DNA of 7,556 bases. Origin: CAZAGT01 sp964484515. GTDB lineage: Bacteria > Desulfobacterota > DSM-4660 > Desulfatiglandales > HGW-15. A model generated the notes under the pieces. That model was not told where the DNA came from, ran no database searches, and was given only the letters and a program-made list of their open reading frames with translations. Shown piece by piece: positions 1 to 5,887 of the stretch. Position 1 is the first letter of the stretch, and every line of letters starts with the position of its first letter. The translations under genes and the position numbers were made by a program. The stretch covers positions 1-7,556 of the forward strand of contig CAZAGT010000259.1 in assembly GCA_964484515.1 (NCBI GenBank). Reading direction: 5' to 3'.

Positions 1-122
1 AGCTTCTTCAGCGTTCGAGCAGGTAACGTTTCGTTTTTGAAAAGAGACCCCCATGACCTGGCGATAAGGTATCACAGACCTCATTTCATAAGGTTTCATA
101 CGAGAGATAAGGAGTCGAGAAC
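1..122. other. Left-edge sequence upstream of the oxidoreductase beta gene
   Basis: No gene can be supported here. One forward frame is open from base 1 to a TGA at 124-126 that overlaps the next start codon (ATGA), but its product has no recognisable motif and is rich in His and Arg. The other two forward frames stop at 24-26 and 38-40. In this enzyme class the alpha subunit gene normally lies just upstream of beta, so one of these frames may be its last codons; I cannot tell which. Short direct repeats are visible: ATAAGGT at 64-70 and 88-94, and TTTCATA at 84-90 and 94-100. AAGGAG at 109-114 is the ribosome binding site of the next gene, eight bases before its ATG. Confidence 0.4.
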
Positions 123-983
123 ATGATCACATTGGAGGACTTCAAGAGCGACGATCCGGTCGCGTGGTGCCCTGGATGCGGAAACCATGCCATTCTTGAG
201 GCGCTCAAAGAAGGGCTTGTTCATTCGGGCAAGGCCCCCAACGAAATCCTGATCGTTTCCGGCATCGGGCAGGCAGCCAAGACTCCCCATTACCTCCGCT
301 GCAACGCCTTCAACGGTCTTCACGGCAGGACGCTGCCCGTCGCCACGGGCGCGAAGCTGGCCAACCACGAGCTTACGGTGCTGGCAGTGGGCGGGGATGG
401 CGACGGCTATGCCGAGGGAGGGAATCATCTTATCCATGCCATGCGGCGAAACATTGACATTACCTATCTGGTCCACAACAATCAGGTCTACGGTCTTACC
501 AAGGGGCAGACCTCACCGACGAGCGAGCTGGGATATGTCTCGCGGACCACACCCTCCGGTTCTCCTTCTCCCCCCATGATGCCGCTGCTCCTGGCCATCG
601 CCGCGGATTGCACCTTTGTTGCACGCGGCTTTTCAGGGGACAAAGAGCAGCTCAGCAATCTCATTCAGGCAGGGATTGGGCACCGGGGATTTGCCCTGAT
701 CGAGATCCTTCAGCCCTGTGTCTCATTCAATCGCGTAAACACCTTTGGTTGGTACAAGAACCGGGTATACAACATTAACGCCGAGGCAGATTTTGAACCG
801 ACCAATCGAAACATGGCCTTCGAAAGGGCCCAGGAGTGGGGTGAGAGGATTCCGACGGGGCTGCTATACAAGACCCAACGGCCTACCCGCGACGGGCAGG
901 AACGGGCCATCGAGGAGGGGTGCCTCGTAAAGCAACGGATCAATAAGGCATCTTTCCAGAAACTCCTGGGGGCCTTTAAATAG
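123..983 (+). CDS. 2-oxoacid:ferredoxin oxidoreductase, beta (TPP-binding) subunit
   Basis: This 286-residue cytoplasmic protein is the thiamine-diphosphate subunit of an enzyme that oxidatively decarboxylates a 2-oxoacid (pyruvate or 2-oxoglutarate) to an acyl-CoA and reduces ferredoxin. WCPGCG at residues 15-20 supplies two cysteines of the expected [4Fe-4S] site. The TPP signature begins with GDGDG at 91-95 and ends with the Asn pair at 119-120. RTTPSG at 141-146 matches the usual K/R-T-T-P segment, and Cys199 is placed like the last cluster ligand. The stretch normally reading GIGC has GIGQ (47-50), so Cys60 is the likely replacement ligand. The length fits the short beta subunits that pair with a fused gamma-alpha chain. 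The start at 123 is supported by AAGGAG at 109-114. Substrate cannot be decided from this subunit, so I give no korB or porB symbol. The alpha gene is not visible. Confidence 0.93.
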   Translation: MITLEDFKSDDPVAWCPGCGNHAILEALKEGLVHSGKAPNEILIVSGIGQAAKTPHYLRCNAFNGLHGRTLPVATGAKLANHELTVLAVGGDGDGYAEGGNHLIHAMRRNIDITYLVHNNQVYGLTKGQTSPTSELGYVSRTTPSGSPSPPMMPLLLAIAADCTFVARGFSGDKEQLSNLIQAGIGHRGFALIEILQPCVSFNRVNTFGWYKNRVYNINAEADFEPTNRNMAFERAQEWGERIPTGLLYKTQRPTRDGQERAIEEGCLVKQRINKASFQKLLGAFK

Positions 984-1113
984 AGTCCATCCGCTCAGGA
1001 TCAATGCATCCGCGCCAGCGCCGTGGGAAATCTCTCAGAACCTGAGCGCAACAGCGTAAAAGCGCTTTGACTTGACCCTAACTTTGCAAAAGTCGAGGAT
1101 GCTGCAGATTCCA

Positions 1114-1205
1114 GGCGCCGAGGGTGCAGTCCCGACGCGTCGGGATAGCCTACTGCAAACCCACGGCAACGCAGAAGATGCGGTATCATCGGCTTTCCCG
1201 GAGGG
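1114..1205. repeat. Compact palindromic element, possibly a dispersed repeat or structured RNA
   Basis: CCCGACGCGTCGGG (1131-1144) is a perfect 14-base palindrome. It is nested inside TGCAGT (1125-1130) / ACTGCA (1152-1157), giving a two-tier stem with an ATAGCCT bulge on the 3' side. Nearby are GGCGCC (1114-1119), GATG (1177-1180) / CATC (1187-1190), and GCCGA (1117-1121) / TCGGC (1189-1193), which could close the whole unit, though the last two stems overlap and cannot both form. The density of nested stems in about 90 bases is far above what the surrounding sequence shows. No known riboswitch consensus is matched; the GGATAGCC stretch recalls one arm of the c-di-GMP-I riboswitch, but the rest of that consensus is absent. 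A dispersed palindromic repeat is my preferred reading. Confidence 0.45.
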
Positions 1206-1303
1206 TAAACAACACGGCGTATTTTGGGTTTCGCTGGACTTAACACTCGGTGATATCCAGAGCGAACGCGAAAAATGGCGCAGGCCTTTGTTCTTCTTGT
1301 CTT

Positions 1304-1332
1304 TTCACACTTTTCGACGTGTTGTTTATACA
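1304..1332 (+). promoter_or_regulatory. Candidate sigma70-type promoter for ftsH
   Basis: TTCACA (1304-1309; five of six matches to TTGACA) and TATACA (1327-1332; four of six to TATAAT) are separated by exactly 17 bases. Transcription would begin near 1339 and give a leader of about 32 nt ahead of the ftsH ATG. The -10 box lies in a small inverted repeat, GTTGT (1321-1325) / ACAAC (1330-1334), which could be an operator. No heat-shock-type (sigma32) promoter is recognisable. Confidence 0.5.
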
Positions 1333-1354
1333 ACAGTCGGATTGACTCATGATG

Positions 1355-1361
1355 AAAGGAG
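1355..1361 (+). promoter_or_regulatory. Ribosome binding site of ftsH
   Basis: AAAGGAG sits nine bases before the ATG at 1371. It fixes the start codon against the longer, out-of-frame open reading frame that crosses this region. Confidence 0.8.
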
Positions 1362-1370
1362 ATCTCGAAA

Positions 1371-3185
1371 ATGGAGAAGCATCACAGATTCTCGGTATGG
1401 TACATCCTGTTGGGATTCTGGATCGTCCTCATCATTCAAAACTACATTGCCACGGCCCTTTCCATCCACACGATCCCTTATAGCGAGTTCTTGAAGCTAT
1501 TAAAGGAGGACAAGATTTCGGAGGTGGCCGTGGCCACGAATCAGATCCAAGGACGCATGCGGGCGGAAGGGGATAAGGCCGGGCGGGGCGAACTGTTCAA
1601 GACCGTCAGGGTCGATCCCGACATATCCAAACTCTTGGAAAAATCGAACGTCACCTTCAAGGGCCAGATCCAGTCGACCTTCCTGAGAGACCTCCTGTCG
1701 TGGGTTTTTCCCGTGTTGCTCTTTATAGGGATTTGGTATTTCTTCATTCGCAGGATGATGGGACAACAGGCGGGATTCATGACCCTCGGCAAGAACAAGG
1801 CCAAGATCTACATGCAGAACGAGCTGGGCGTGACCTTTGCGGATGTGGCCGGGGTGGACGAAGCTAAACAGGAGCTGGTGGAGGTGGTCGAGTTTCTCAA
1901 GGAGCCGGCCCGATTCACGGAGCTCGGGGGCAAGATGCCGAGAGGGGTCTTACTCGTAGGACCCCCGGGAACCGGCAAGACCCTGTTGGCCAAGGCCGTG
2001 GCCGGTGAGAGCGGGGTGCCCTTTTTCAGCATGAGCGGCTCCGAGTTTGTGGAGATGTTTGTCGGCCTCGGTGCGGCACGGGTCCGCGACCTCTTCGAAC
2101 AGGCGAAACAGAAGGCGCCCTGCATCATATTCATCGACGAGCTGGATGCCCTGGGTAAAGCGCGCGGTTTCGGGGCCGTTGGTGGCCACGACGAACGGGA
2201 ACAGACCCTCAACCAGCTTCTTGTGGAAATGGACGGATTCGATCCACAGATCGGCGTGATCCTGATGGGTGCGACCAACAGACCGGAGATCCTGGATCCG
2301 GCCCTCCTCAGGCCGGGACGATTTGACCGTCAGATCCTCGTGGACCGCCCCGATAAGGAGGGACGCGCCAAGATCCTGAAGATCCACCTCAGGGACGTCG
2401 TCGCCGTAAAAAACCTCGACATCGAACGGTTAGCCGCCATGACCTCGGGCATGGTGGGCGCGGATCTGGCCAACCTCGTCAACGAGGCGACGCTTCTGGC
2501 GGTCCGAAAGAAGAAGAAGAAGGTGGGGATGCCCGAATTCGAGGAGGCCGTGGAAAGGGTCGTTGCCGGGCTGGAAAAGAAAAACCGGCTGATCAATCAA
2601 AAGGAGCGCGAGATCGTTGCCTTCCACGAGCTCGGACATGCCATCGTGGCCCTTTCATTGCCAGGCACGGACCCCGTGCAGAAGATCTCGATCATTCCGC
2701 GGGGTATCGCCGCACTGGGGTACACCATGCAGGTCCCTACCGAGGATCGTTTCCTGATGCAGAGGACCGAGTTGCAAAGCAAGATCGCGACCCTGCTCGG
2801 CGGACGCGTCTCAGAGGAGATCATCTTCGAGGACGTGTCCACGGGCGCCCATAACGACTTGGCCAAGGCCACCGACATCGCCCGCAGCATGGTCAAGGAA
2901 TACGGCATGAGCAAAGAGGTCGGCCAGGTCTACTTCGCCCGCGAGAACAAGGCCCCCTTTCTCCAGACAGGGATCGCGGGCGCGAACGATTACAGCGAGG
3001 CGACCGCCAAGATGATTGACAAGGAGGTCAAGGAGATCATCGATCAGCAATACGCGCGGGCTATGGAGATATTGAAGGCCAGAAAGGATTTTCTGCAGAG
3101 GGCCGCCGCCATTCTGCTGGAAAGGGAAAAGATCGATGGCAGTGAACTAAAGGCCCTGATGGAGGAAGACGCCAAACAGAATTGA
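1371..3185 (+). CDS. ftsH: ATP-dependent zinc metalloprotease FtsH
   Basis: This 604-residue inner-membrane AAA+ protease works as a hexamer. It extracts and degrades misassembled membrane proteins and short-lived cytoplasmic regulators. Two membrane segments (about 8-30 and 106-127) flank a small periplasmic domain. The AAA module has Walker A GPPGTGKT (197-204), the pore-loop F-V-G (230-232), Walker B IIFIDELDA (252-260, Asp256 and Glu257) and the second region of homology with arginines 314 and 317. The peptidase site is HELGH (419-423), with Asp496 in GAHNDLAKAT as the expected third zinc ligand. All catalytic residues are intact. It lacks the longer C-terminal tail of E. coli FtsH (about 640 residues), common among paralogues. 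Five lysines in a row (380-384) come from an (AAG)5 run. The start is set by AAAGGAG at 1355-1361. It is probably transcribed alone, since a convergent gene ends 23 bases downstream. Confidence 0.97.
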   Translation: MEKHHRFSVWYILLGFWIVLIIQNYIATALSIHTIPYSEFLKLLKEDKISEVAVATNQIQGRMRAEGDKAGRGELFKTVRVDPDISKLLEKSNVTFKGQIQSTFLRDLLSWVFPVLLFIGIWYFFIRRMMGQQAGFMTLGKNKAKIYMQNELGVTFADVAGVDEAKQELVEVVEFLKEPARFTELGGKMPRGVLLVGPPGTGKTLLAKAVAGESGVPFFSMSGSEFVEMFVGLGAARVRDLFEQAKQKAPCIIFIDELDALGKARGFGAVGGHDEREQTLNQLLVEMDGFDPQIGVILMGATNRPEILDPALLRPGRFDRQILVDRPDKEGRAKILKIHLRDVVAVKNLDIERLAAMTSGMVGADLANLVNEATLLAVRKKKKKVGMPEFEEAVERVVAGLEKKNRLINQKEREIVAFHELGHAIVALSLPGTDPVQKISIIPRGIAALGYTMQVPTEDRFLMQRTELQSKIATLLGGRVSEEIIFEDVSTGAHNDLAKATDIARSMVKEYGMSKEVGQVYFARENKAPFLQTGIAGANDYSEATAKMIDKEVKEIIDQQYARAMEILKARKDFLQRAAAILLEREKIDGSELKALMEEDAKQN

Positions 3186-3199
3186 GCATCAGCGCTCAA
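3182..3199. terminator. Short bidirectional hairpin between convergent genes
   Basis: TTGAGC (3182-3187) and GCTCAA (3194-3199) form a perfect 6-bp stem with a 6-nt loop. It overlaps the ftsH stop codon and lies nine bases from the stop of the opposing oxidase gene. Its position suits a shared terminator, but the stem is short and neither strand has a clear T-tract, so the call is weak. Confidence 0.3.
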
Positions 3200-3207
3200 A
3201 CCACACT

Positions 3208-4587
3208 CTAGATGACTAATCCCATCTTGCCTGGGTTGAGGATGTTGGCCGGGTCAAAGAGTTCCTTGAGGGAATTCATGACCCTCATCTCCTCAGCGTC
3301 ATGCTCCATTGACATAAACGCCGCCTTCTCTATACCGATGCCGTGCTCCCCGCTTAGAGTCCCACCCAGCGCAATTCCCAATTCCAGAAGCTCCTTTGCA
3401 GCCTTCCTGACCCTCGCCGTTTCCCCCGGATCGGTCTGATTAAAGATTATGCCCGGGTGGAGGTTGCCGTCTCCAAGATGACCCAAGATAGGCATGGGTA
3501 ATTGGTAACGCTCGCGTATCTTCCTGGCGCCGATCAGCACGTCGGGCACCTTGCTTATGGGTACTGTGATATCCACCGCAAGCAGATTGTAATTGAGGCG
3601 CGTGACCGCCCCTCCAATCGATCTGCGCGCGGTCCAAAGCTTTTCAGCCTCCTCCGCTGAAGCTGCCCGTTTAATTCCGCTCACGTGGTTCTTTCTGAAA
3701 ATCTCAACCACCCGGGCAATGATGGCATCAGCCTCCTCCTGCGTGTACCCATCCGCCTCCGACAGCACCATAGCGGCTGCCGCGGGTAAATCGAGTTTCG
3801 CCGCCTGATTGAGTATCGCTACGCATTGTTCATCGAGGAGCTCAAGGACCGTCGGAATGGTGCCTGAACACATGGTTTCGCTGATTGCCTTGCCGGCCTC
3901 GGCAATGTCGTCGAAGGTCGCAAGACACGTGGCCGTGCAGCGAGGTTTTGGGTGGATCTTGAGTGTCATCTCGGTAATCACACCTAGGGTTCCCTCAGAT
4001 CCAACGAATAATGCGGTGAGGTCAAAGCCTGAGGCCGACCGCATACATTCCGAACCCGTTCTCAAGACCGAGCCATCGGCGAGAACCACCTCCGCGCCCA
4101 AGACGTAGTCCTTGGTGTTGCCGTACTTGGCCCCTTTCAGTCCGCCGGCATTGGCAGCCACGTTGCCGCCAAGTGTAGCCACCTTCGCCGAAGCCGGATC
4201 CGGCGGGAACATGAAGCCATGGGGAGCTAAAGCGTCCTGCAGGTCCTGATTGACAACCCCTGGTTGGACCACCACCAATCGGTCATTGATGCTTATCTTC
4301 AGGATCCTGTTCATGCGTGCCATGTCCAAGACGATACCGCCGTGCAAGGGTACGGCCATGCCGCTCAGGCTCGTGCCGGCACCACGGGGGATGACCGGTA
4401 ATCTGTGTTCGTTGGCCAAGCCGAGAATGGCAGAGACCTCCTCGGTGGTTCGGACCCAGACAGCCCCATCCGGTCGATGACTCTCGGGCGAAGCGTCATA
4501 GCTATAGCTGACCAGGTCGATCAAGGCATCCGAGAAGTTCTCCTCGCCGACGATATCTCTAATCGCCCTCTTGAGCTTCAGATCCAT
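3208..4587 (-). CDS. FAD-linked 2-hydroxyacid oxidase/dehydrogenase, GlcD family
   Basis: This 459-residue flavoprotein belongs to the GlcD / D-lactate dehydrogenase group (FAD-binding type 4, vanillyl-alcohol-oxidase fold). It oxidises a 2-hydroxyacid such as glycolate or D-lactate to the 2-oxoacid. The FAD-binding half shows RGAGTSLSG (68-76), FPPDPAS (127-133), GGNVAANAGG (140-149) and GSEGTLGVITE (196-206). The C-terminal substrate half shows GHLGDGNLHP (369-378) and SGEHGIG (412-418), whose histidines and glutamate normally hold a metal and substrate, and it closes with DPANILNPGK (445-454). Everything expected is present and the length is normal. The ATG at 4587 has GGAGG (complement of 4596-4600) eight bases upstream. 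No signal peptide is visible. The usual iron-sulfur partner (GlcF type) is not adjacent, so the electron acceptor and exact substrate are unknown. Confidence 0.92.
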   Translation of the reverse strand: MDLKLKRAIRDIVGEENFSDALIDLVSYSYDASPESHRPDGAVWVRTTEEVSAILGLANEHRLPVIPRGAGTSLSGMAVPLHGGIVLDMARMNRILKISINDRLVVVQPGVVNQDLQDALAPHGFMFPPDPASAKVATLGGNVAANAGGLKGAKYGNTKDYVLGAEVVLADGSVLRTGSECMRSASGFDLTALFVGSEGTLGVITEMTLKIHPKPRCTATCLATFDDIAEAGKAISETMCSGTIPTVLELLDEQCVAILNQAAKLDLPAAAAMVLSEADGYTQEEADAIIARVVEIFRKNHVSGIKRAASAEEAEKLWTARRSIGGAVTRLNYNLLAVDITVPISKVPDVLIGARKIRERYQLPMPILGHLGDGNLHPGIIFNQTDPGETARVRKAAKELLELGIALGGTLSGEHGIGIEKAAFMSMEHDAEEMRVMNSLKELFDPANILNPGKMGLVI

Positions 4588-4706
4588 GCCAGGGGCCTCC
4601 GATACCCCTCCCAGACTTTCCCTGAACCCTAGCCGGTCGTTACGATCGTGCCGACCCGTCAGGACTCCCTAACTGATGCCTCGCTCGATCGGGGCAGAGT
4701 GCCTTC

Positions 4707-4721
4707 GTTACAGTCTGTAAC
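4707..4721. promoter_or_regulatory. Perfect inverted repeat, candidate operator upstream of the oxidase gene
   Basis: GTTACAG-T-CTGTAAC is a perfect 7-bp inverted repeat around a single base. It lies 120 bases upstream of the oxidase start codon and about 35-50 bases downstream of that gene's predicted transcription start. The size and symmetry suit a dimeric repressor of the GntR/FadR or TetR type; many 2-hydroxyacid oxidase genes are controlled by such regulators. As RNA, a one-base loop is not feasible; opening the innermost pairs leaves only a short hairpin, so a DNA operator is more likely. The regulator is not in the window. Confidence 0.4.
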
Positions 4722-4762
4722 CCATAGACACGGCGCCCCTTTTCTTCTCTACAGACTTTGTT

Positions 4763-4791
4763 TCTATAGACGAAGCTTATGGGTGTGTCCA
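4763..4791 (-). promoter_or_regulatory. Candidate sigma70-type promoter of the GlcD-family gene
   Basis: On the minus strand TGGACA (4791-4786; five of six matches to TTGACA) and TATAGA (4768-4763; four of six to TATAAT) are separated by exactly 17 bases. Transcription would start near 4756 and give a leader of about 170 nt containing the GTTACAG/CTGTAAC repeat. This is the best-spaced pair I found on that strand in the spacer. Confidence 0.4.
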
Positions 4792-4962
4792 CTACACAAG
4801 AGCAACTTTTTAAACAGCCATAAAAAACCAACTTGAAGCGAAGCCGAAGAAATGTTTAGTATTCGATAATCTCTGAGAAACATAATCATCGTAACCATTT
4901 TCCCAGGGTAGGGATACGCCGTATTTTTTTGATGTGGAATACTGAACGATGGGTATGGGCAA

Positions 4963-5003
4963 GGGCCCGGTTCCGTGCAAAGATAGGCCCGGGCACCCTT
5001 TTT
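4963..5003 (+). terminator. Intrinsic-terminator-like hairpin in the leader of the selenoprotein gene
   Basis: GCCCGG (4965-4970) pairs with CCGGGC (4989-4994). Two more G-C pairs (4963-4964 with 4996-4997) form across a bulged A, giving an 8-pair GC stem with an 18-nt loop. A run of five T (4999-5003) follows almost at once. That is the form of a Rho-independent terminator, yet it ends 17 bases before the ribosome binding site of the next gene on the same strand, with no coding gene ahead of it. It could end an undetected small RNA or act as an attenuator in the leader. No known riboswitch consensus is evident upstream. Confidence 0.45.
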
Positions 5004-5019
5004 CATGTTGCTCCATTTC

Positions 5020-5029
5020 AAGGAGGTGA
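5020..5029 (+). promoter_or_regulatory. Strong ribosome binding site deciding the selenoprotein start
   Basis: AAGGAGGTGA, nearly the full complement of the 16S rRNA 3' end, lies four bases before the ATG at 5034 (about eight from the GGAGG core). It selects this ATG over an in-frame TTG at 4929, which has no such site and would place the terminator-like hairpin inside the coding sequence. Confidence 0.85.
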
Positions 5030-5033
5030 GATT

Positions 5034-5804
5034 ATGACGACGGCAAGATCAATTCTTCTGGCAATGGTGATACTCTTGTTCATTTCGACGTCAGCCATCG
5101 CTATTCCCACGCACATCACCGTGCGGGTCAAGACCAAGGACGCCAAGTTCATAGGGACGGGTATCGGCGGCGCCCTGGTCACGATCAAAGATGCTCTAAC
5201 GGGTGAGCTTCTGGCAAAGGGGGTTACTGCAGGAACCTCGGGAAACACAAACCTGATCATGAAGACCCCCAAAGCTCGAGGGGTCCCGATCTCGGATCAA
5301 AATACGGCCAAATTCGACGCCACCCTTGATATTGATGAACCTCGCTACATCGAGGTCACGGTTTATGGTCCCCTATCACAGCGCCAATCGGCCAACAAGG
5401 CCTCTTCCACCCAGTGGGTTGTCCCAGGCAAACACATCGATACGGACGATGCCTGGATGATCGAGCTTTCCGGCTTGCTGGTAGACGTCCGGTCACCTTC
5501 CACGCCGACGCATTTTGACGGAGTCCCTCAGCGCGTCCAAATCAAAGCGCACGTCGCCATGCAGTGAGGGTGTCCGCTCACGCCGGGCGGCGTGTGGGAC
5601 GCAGATACGTTCGAGATTAAGGCCCTGTTGAAGAAGGACGGAAAACCGGCTGGCGTACTCGATATGAACTATGCCGGAAGTCCCAGCGAATTCAAAGGGA
5701 TCTGGAATGTCACTGCACCTGGAAGCTATGAGGCCATTGTGTATGCCTACGATCCGTCTAACGGCAACACCGGCCTGGACAGAGTGACGTTCCTGGTAAG
5801 GTAA
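5034..5804 (+). CDS. Probable exported selenoprotein with a U-G-C-P motif (TGA at 5565-5567 read as Sec)
   Basis: Read through an in-frame TGA, this gene gives a 256-residue protein. Residues 1-23 look like a signal peptide (Arg5, a hydrophobic stretch at 7-18, then a small-residue end before Ile24), so it should act outside the cytoplasm. Residues 24 to about 165 form a Gly- and Val-rich, beta-rich segment; VTIKDALTGELLAKG (45-59) resembles carboxypeptidase-regulatory-like or Ig-like folds. The second segment (about 166-256) is also beta-rich, with GSYEAIVYAYDP near its end. The TGA encodes residue 178 and Cys180 follows, giving U-G-C-P, a CxC-type redox or metal site. The downstream part has no stop for 78 codons and no ribosome binding site of its own, and a SECIS-like hairpin follows the TGA directly. 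I do not recognise the family and assign no function. Alternatives are a true stop, or a TGC or TGG codon misread as TGA. Confidence 0.75.
5565..5567 (+). other. Putative selenocysteine (UGA) codon
   Basis: The TGA lies between an ATG CAG pair and GGG TGT CCG, so the protein context is M-Q-U-G-C-P. Its frame is the same before and after (5034 and 5592 are congruent). A Cys two residues later is typical of selenocysteine in UxxC- or UxC-like redox motifs. Recoding needs SelB, tRNA-Sec (selC) and SelA/SelD encoded elsewhere; none is in the window. Confidence 0.7.
5570..5602 (+). promoter_or_regulatory. SECIS-like stem-loop immediately after the TGA
   Basis: The upper stem is CACGCC (5579-5584) with GGCGTG (5589-5594), six perfect pairs closing the tetraloop GGGC (5585-5588). 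Below it, 5578/5595 is a U-U mismatch, C5577 pairs with G5596, G5576 is bulged, and GTCC (5572-5575) pairs with GGAC (5597-5600). A U-G wobble (5571/5601) and a G-C pair (5570/5602) close the base. That is 13 pairs in all. The loop begins 17 nt after the TGA and its first two bases are G. Bacterial SECIS elements are known to sit directly downstream of UGA inside the coding sequence, with a small loop carrying an early G at a similar distance, so the geometry fits well. Confidence 0.7.
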
Positions 5805-5887
5805 ACGAGGGGAATAGCTTCCTCACCCGAAAGACAACTCTCCGATCCAAAATCCTAATTTAGCGACGTGACAATGCAGGTGTCGAC
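5805..5887. other. Short convergent intergenic spacer
   Basis: The selenoprotein gene and the leftward dikinase gene end facing each other here. GAGG (5807-5810) and CCTC (5821-5824) can pair, extended by AA/TT with a two-base bulge, but no T-tract follows. It is at most a weak terminator for the rightward gene. Confidence 0.3.

Larger units (their letters stand above)
984..1370. other. 387-base intergenic region with palindromic elements and ftsH promoter
   Basis: No convincing gene lies here. The spacer contains, in order, a distant inverted repeat CGCTCAGG (992-999) / CCTGAGCG (1041-1048), a dense palindromic element (about 1114-1205), and the probable ftsH promoter and leader (1304-1370). 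Open frames on both strands cross the palindromic element, but they have no ribosome binding site, and the forward one runs into the ftsH coding region out of frame. The 8-bp repeat encloses 41 nt, begins nine bases after the upstream stop codon and could fold at the 3' end of that mRNA. It lacks a T-tract, so I do not call it a terminator. Confidence 0.6.
4588..5033. other. 446-base divergent intergenic region
   Basis: This spacer separates the leftward oxidase from the rightward selenoprotein gene. It holds the oxidase promoter (4763-4791), a perfect inverted repeat (4707-4721), an AT-rich middle (about 4800-4930) and a terminator-like hairpin (4963-5003) in the selenoprotein leader. A 6-bp pair CCCATA (4721-4726) / TATGGG (4778-4783) brackets the start of the oxidase transcript. 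The rightward promoter is not clear: TTGAAG (4833-4838) with TAGTAT (4857-4862) at an 18-base spacing is the best pair I see, and it is weak. I see no convincing small gene or tRNA on either strand. Confidence 0.6.

Noticed and set aside
96..476. Minus-strand open frame opposite the oxidoreductase beta gene
   Set aside because: It is antisense to a clear TPP-binding coding sequence and shows no domain of its own.
1131..1205. c-di-GMP-I (GEMM) riboswitch
   Set aside because: Only a GGATAGCC-like stretch matches; the conserved GCAAACC and GGACGCAAAGCC segments in the right order are absent.
1001..1333. Minus-strand open frame in the spacer before ftsH
   Set aside because: The product is rich in Arg and Ser without a recognisable motif, and the frame covers the palindromic element and the ftsH promoter.
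1072..1494. Forward open frame across the palindromic element into ftsH
   Set aside because: It has a TTG start and no ribosome binding site, crosses the palindromes and overlaps the start of ftsH out of frame.
2508..2522. (AAG)5 run in ftsH as a frameshift site
   Set aside because: It encodes five lysines in a surface region that is commonly Lys/Arg-rich in this family, the frame continues intact and there is no slippery heptamer.
4929..5033. N-terminal extension of the selenoprotein from TTG 4929
   Set aside because: It would bury the signal peptide about 35 residues in and translate through the terminator-like hairpin, while AAGGAGGTGA marks the ATG at 5034.
5592..5804. Separate small gene starting at GTG 5592
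   Set aside because: It has no ribosome binding site, starts inside the hairpin stem, begins mid-domain and is in frame with the upstream gene. Read-through of the TGA explains it better.
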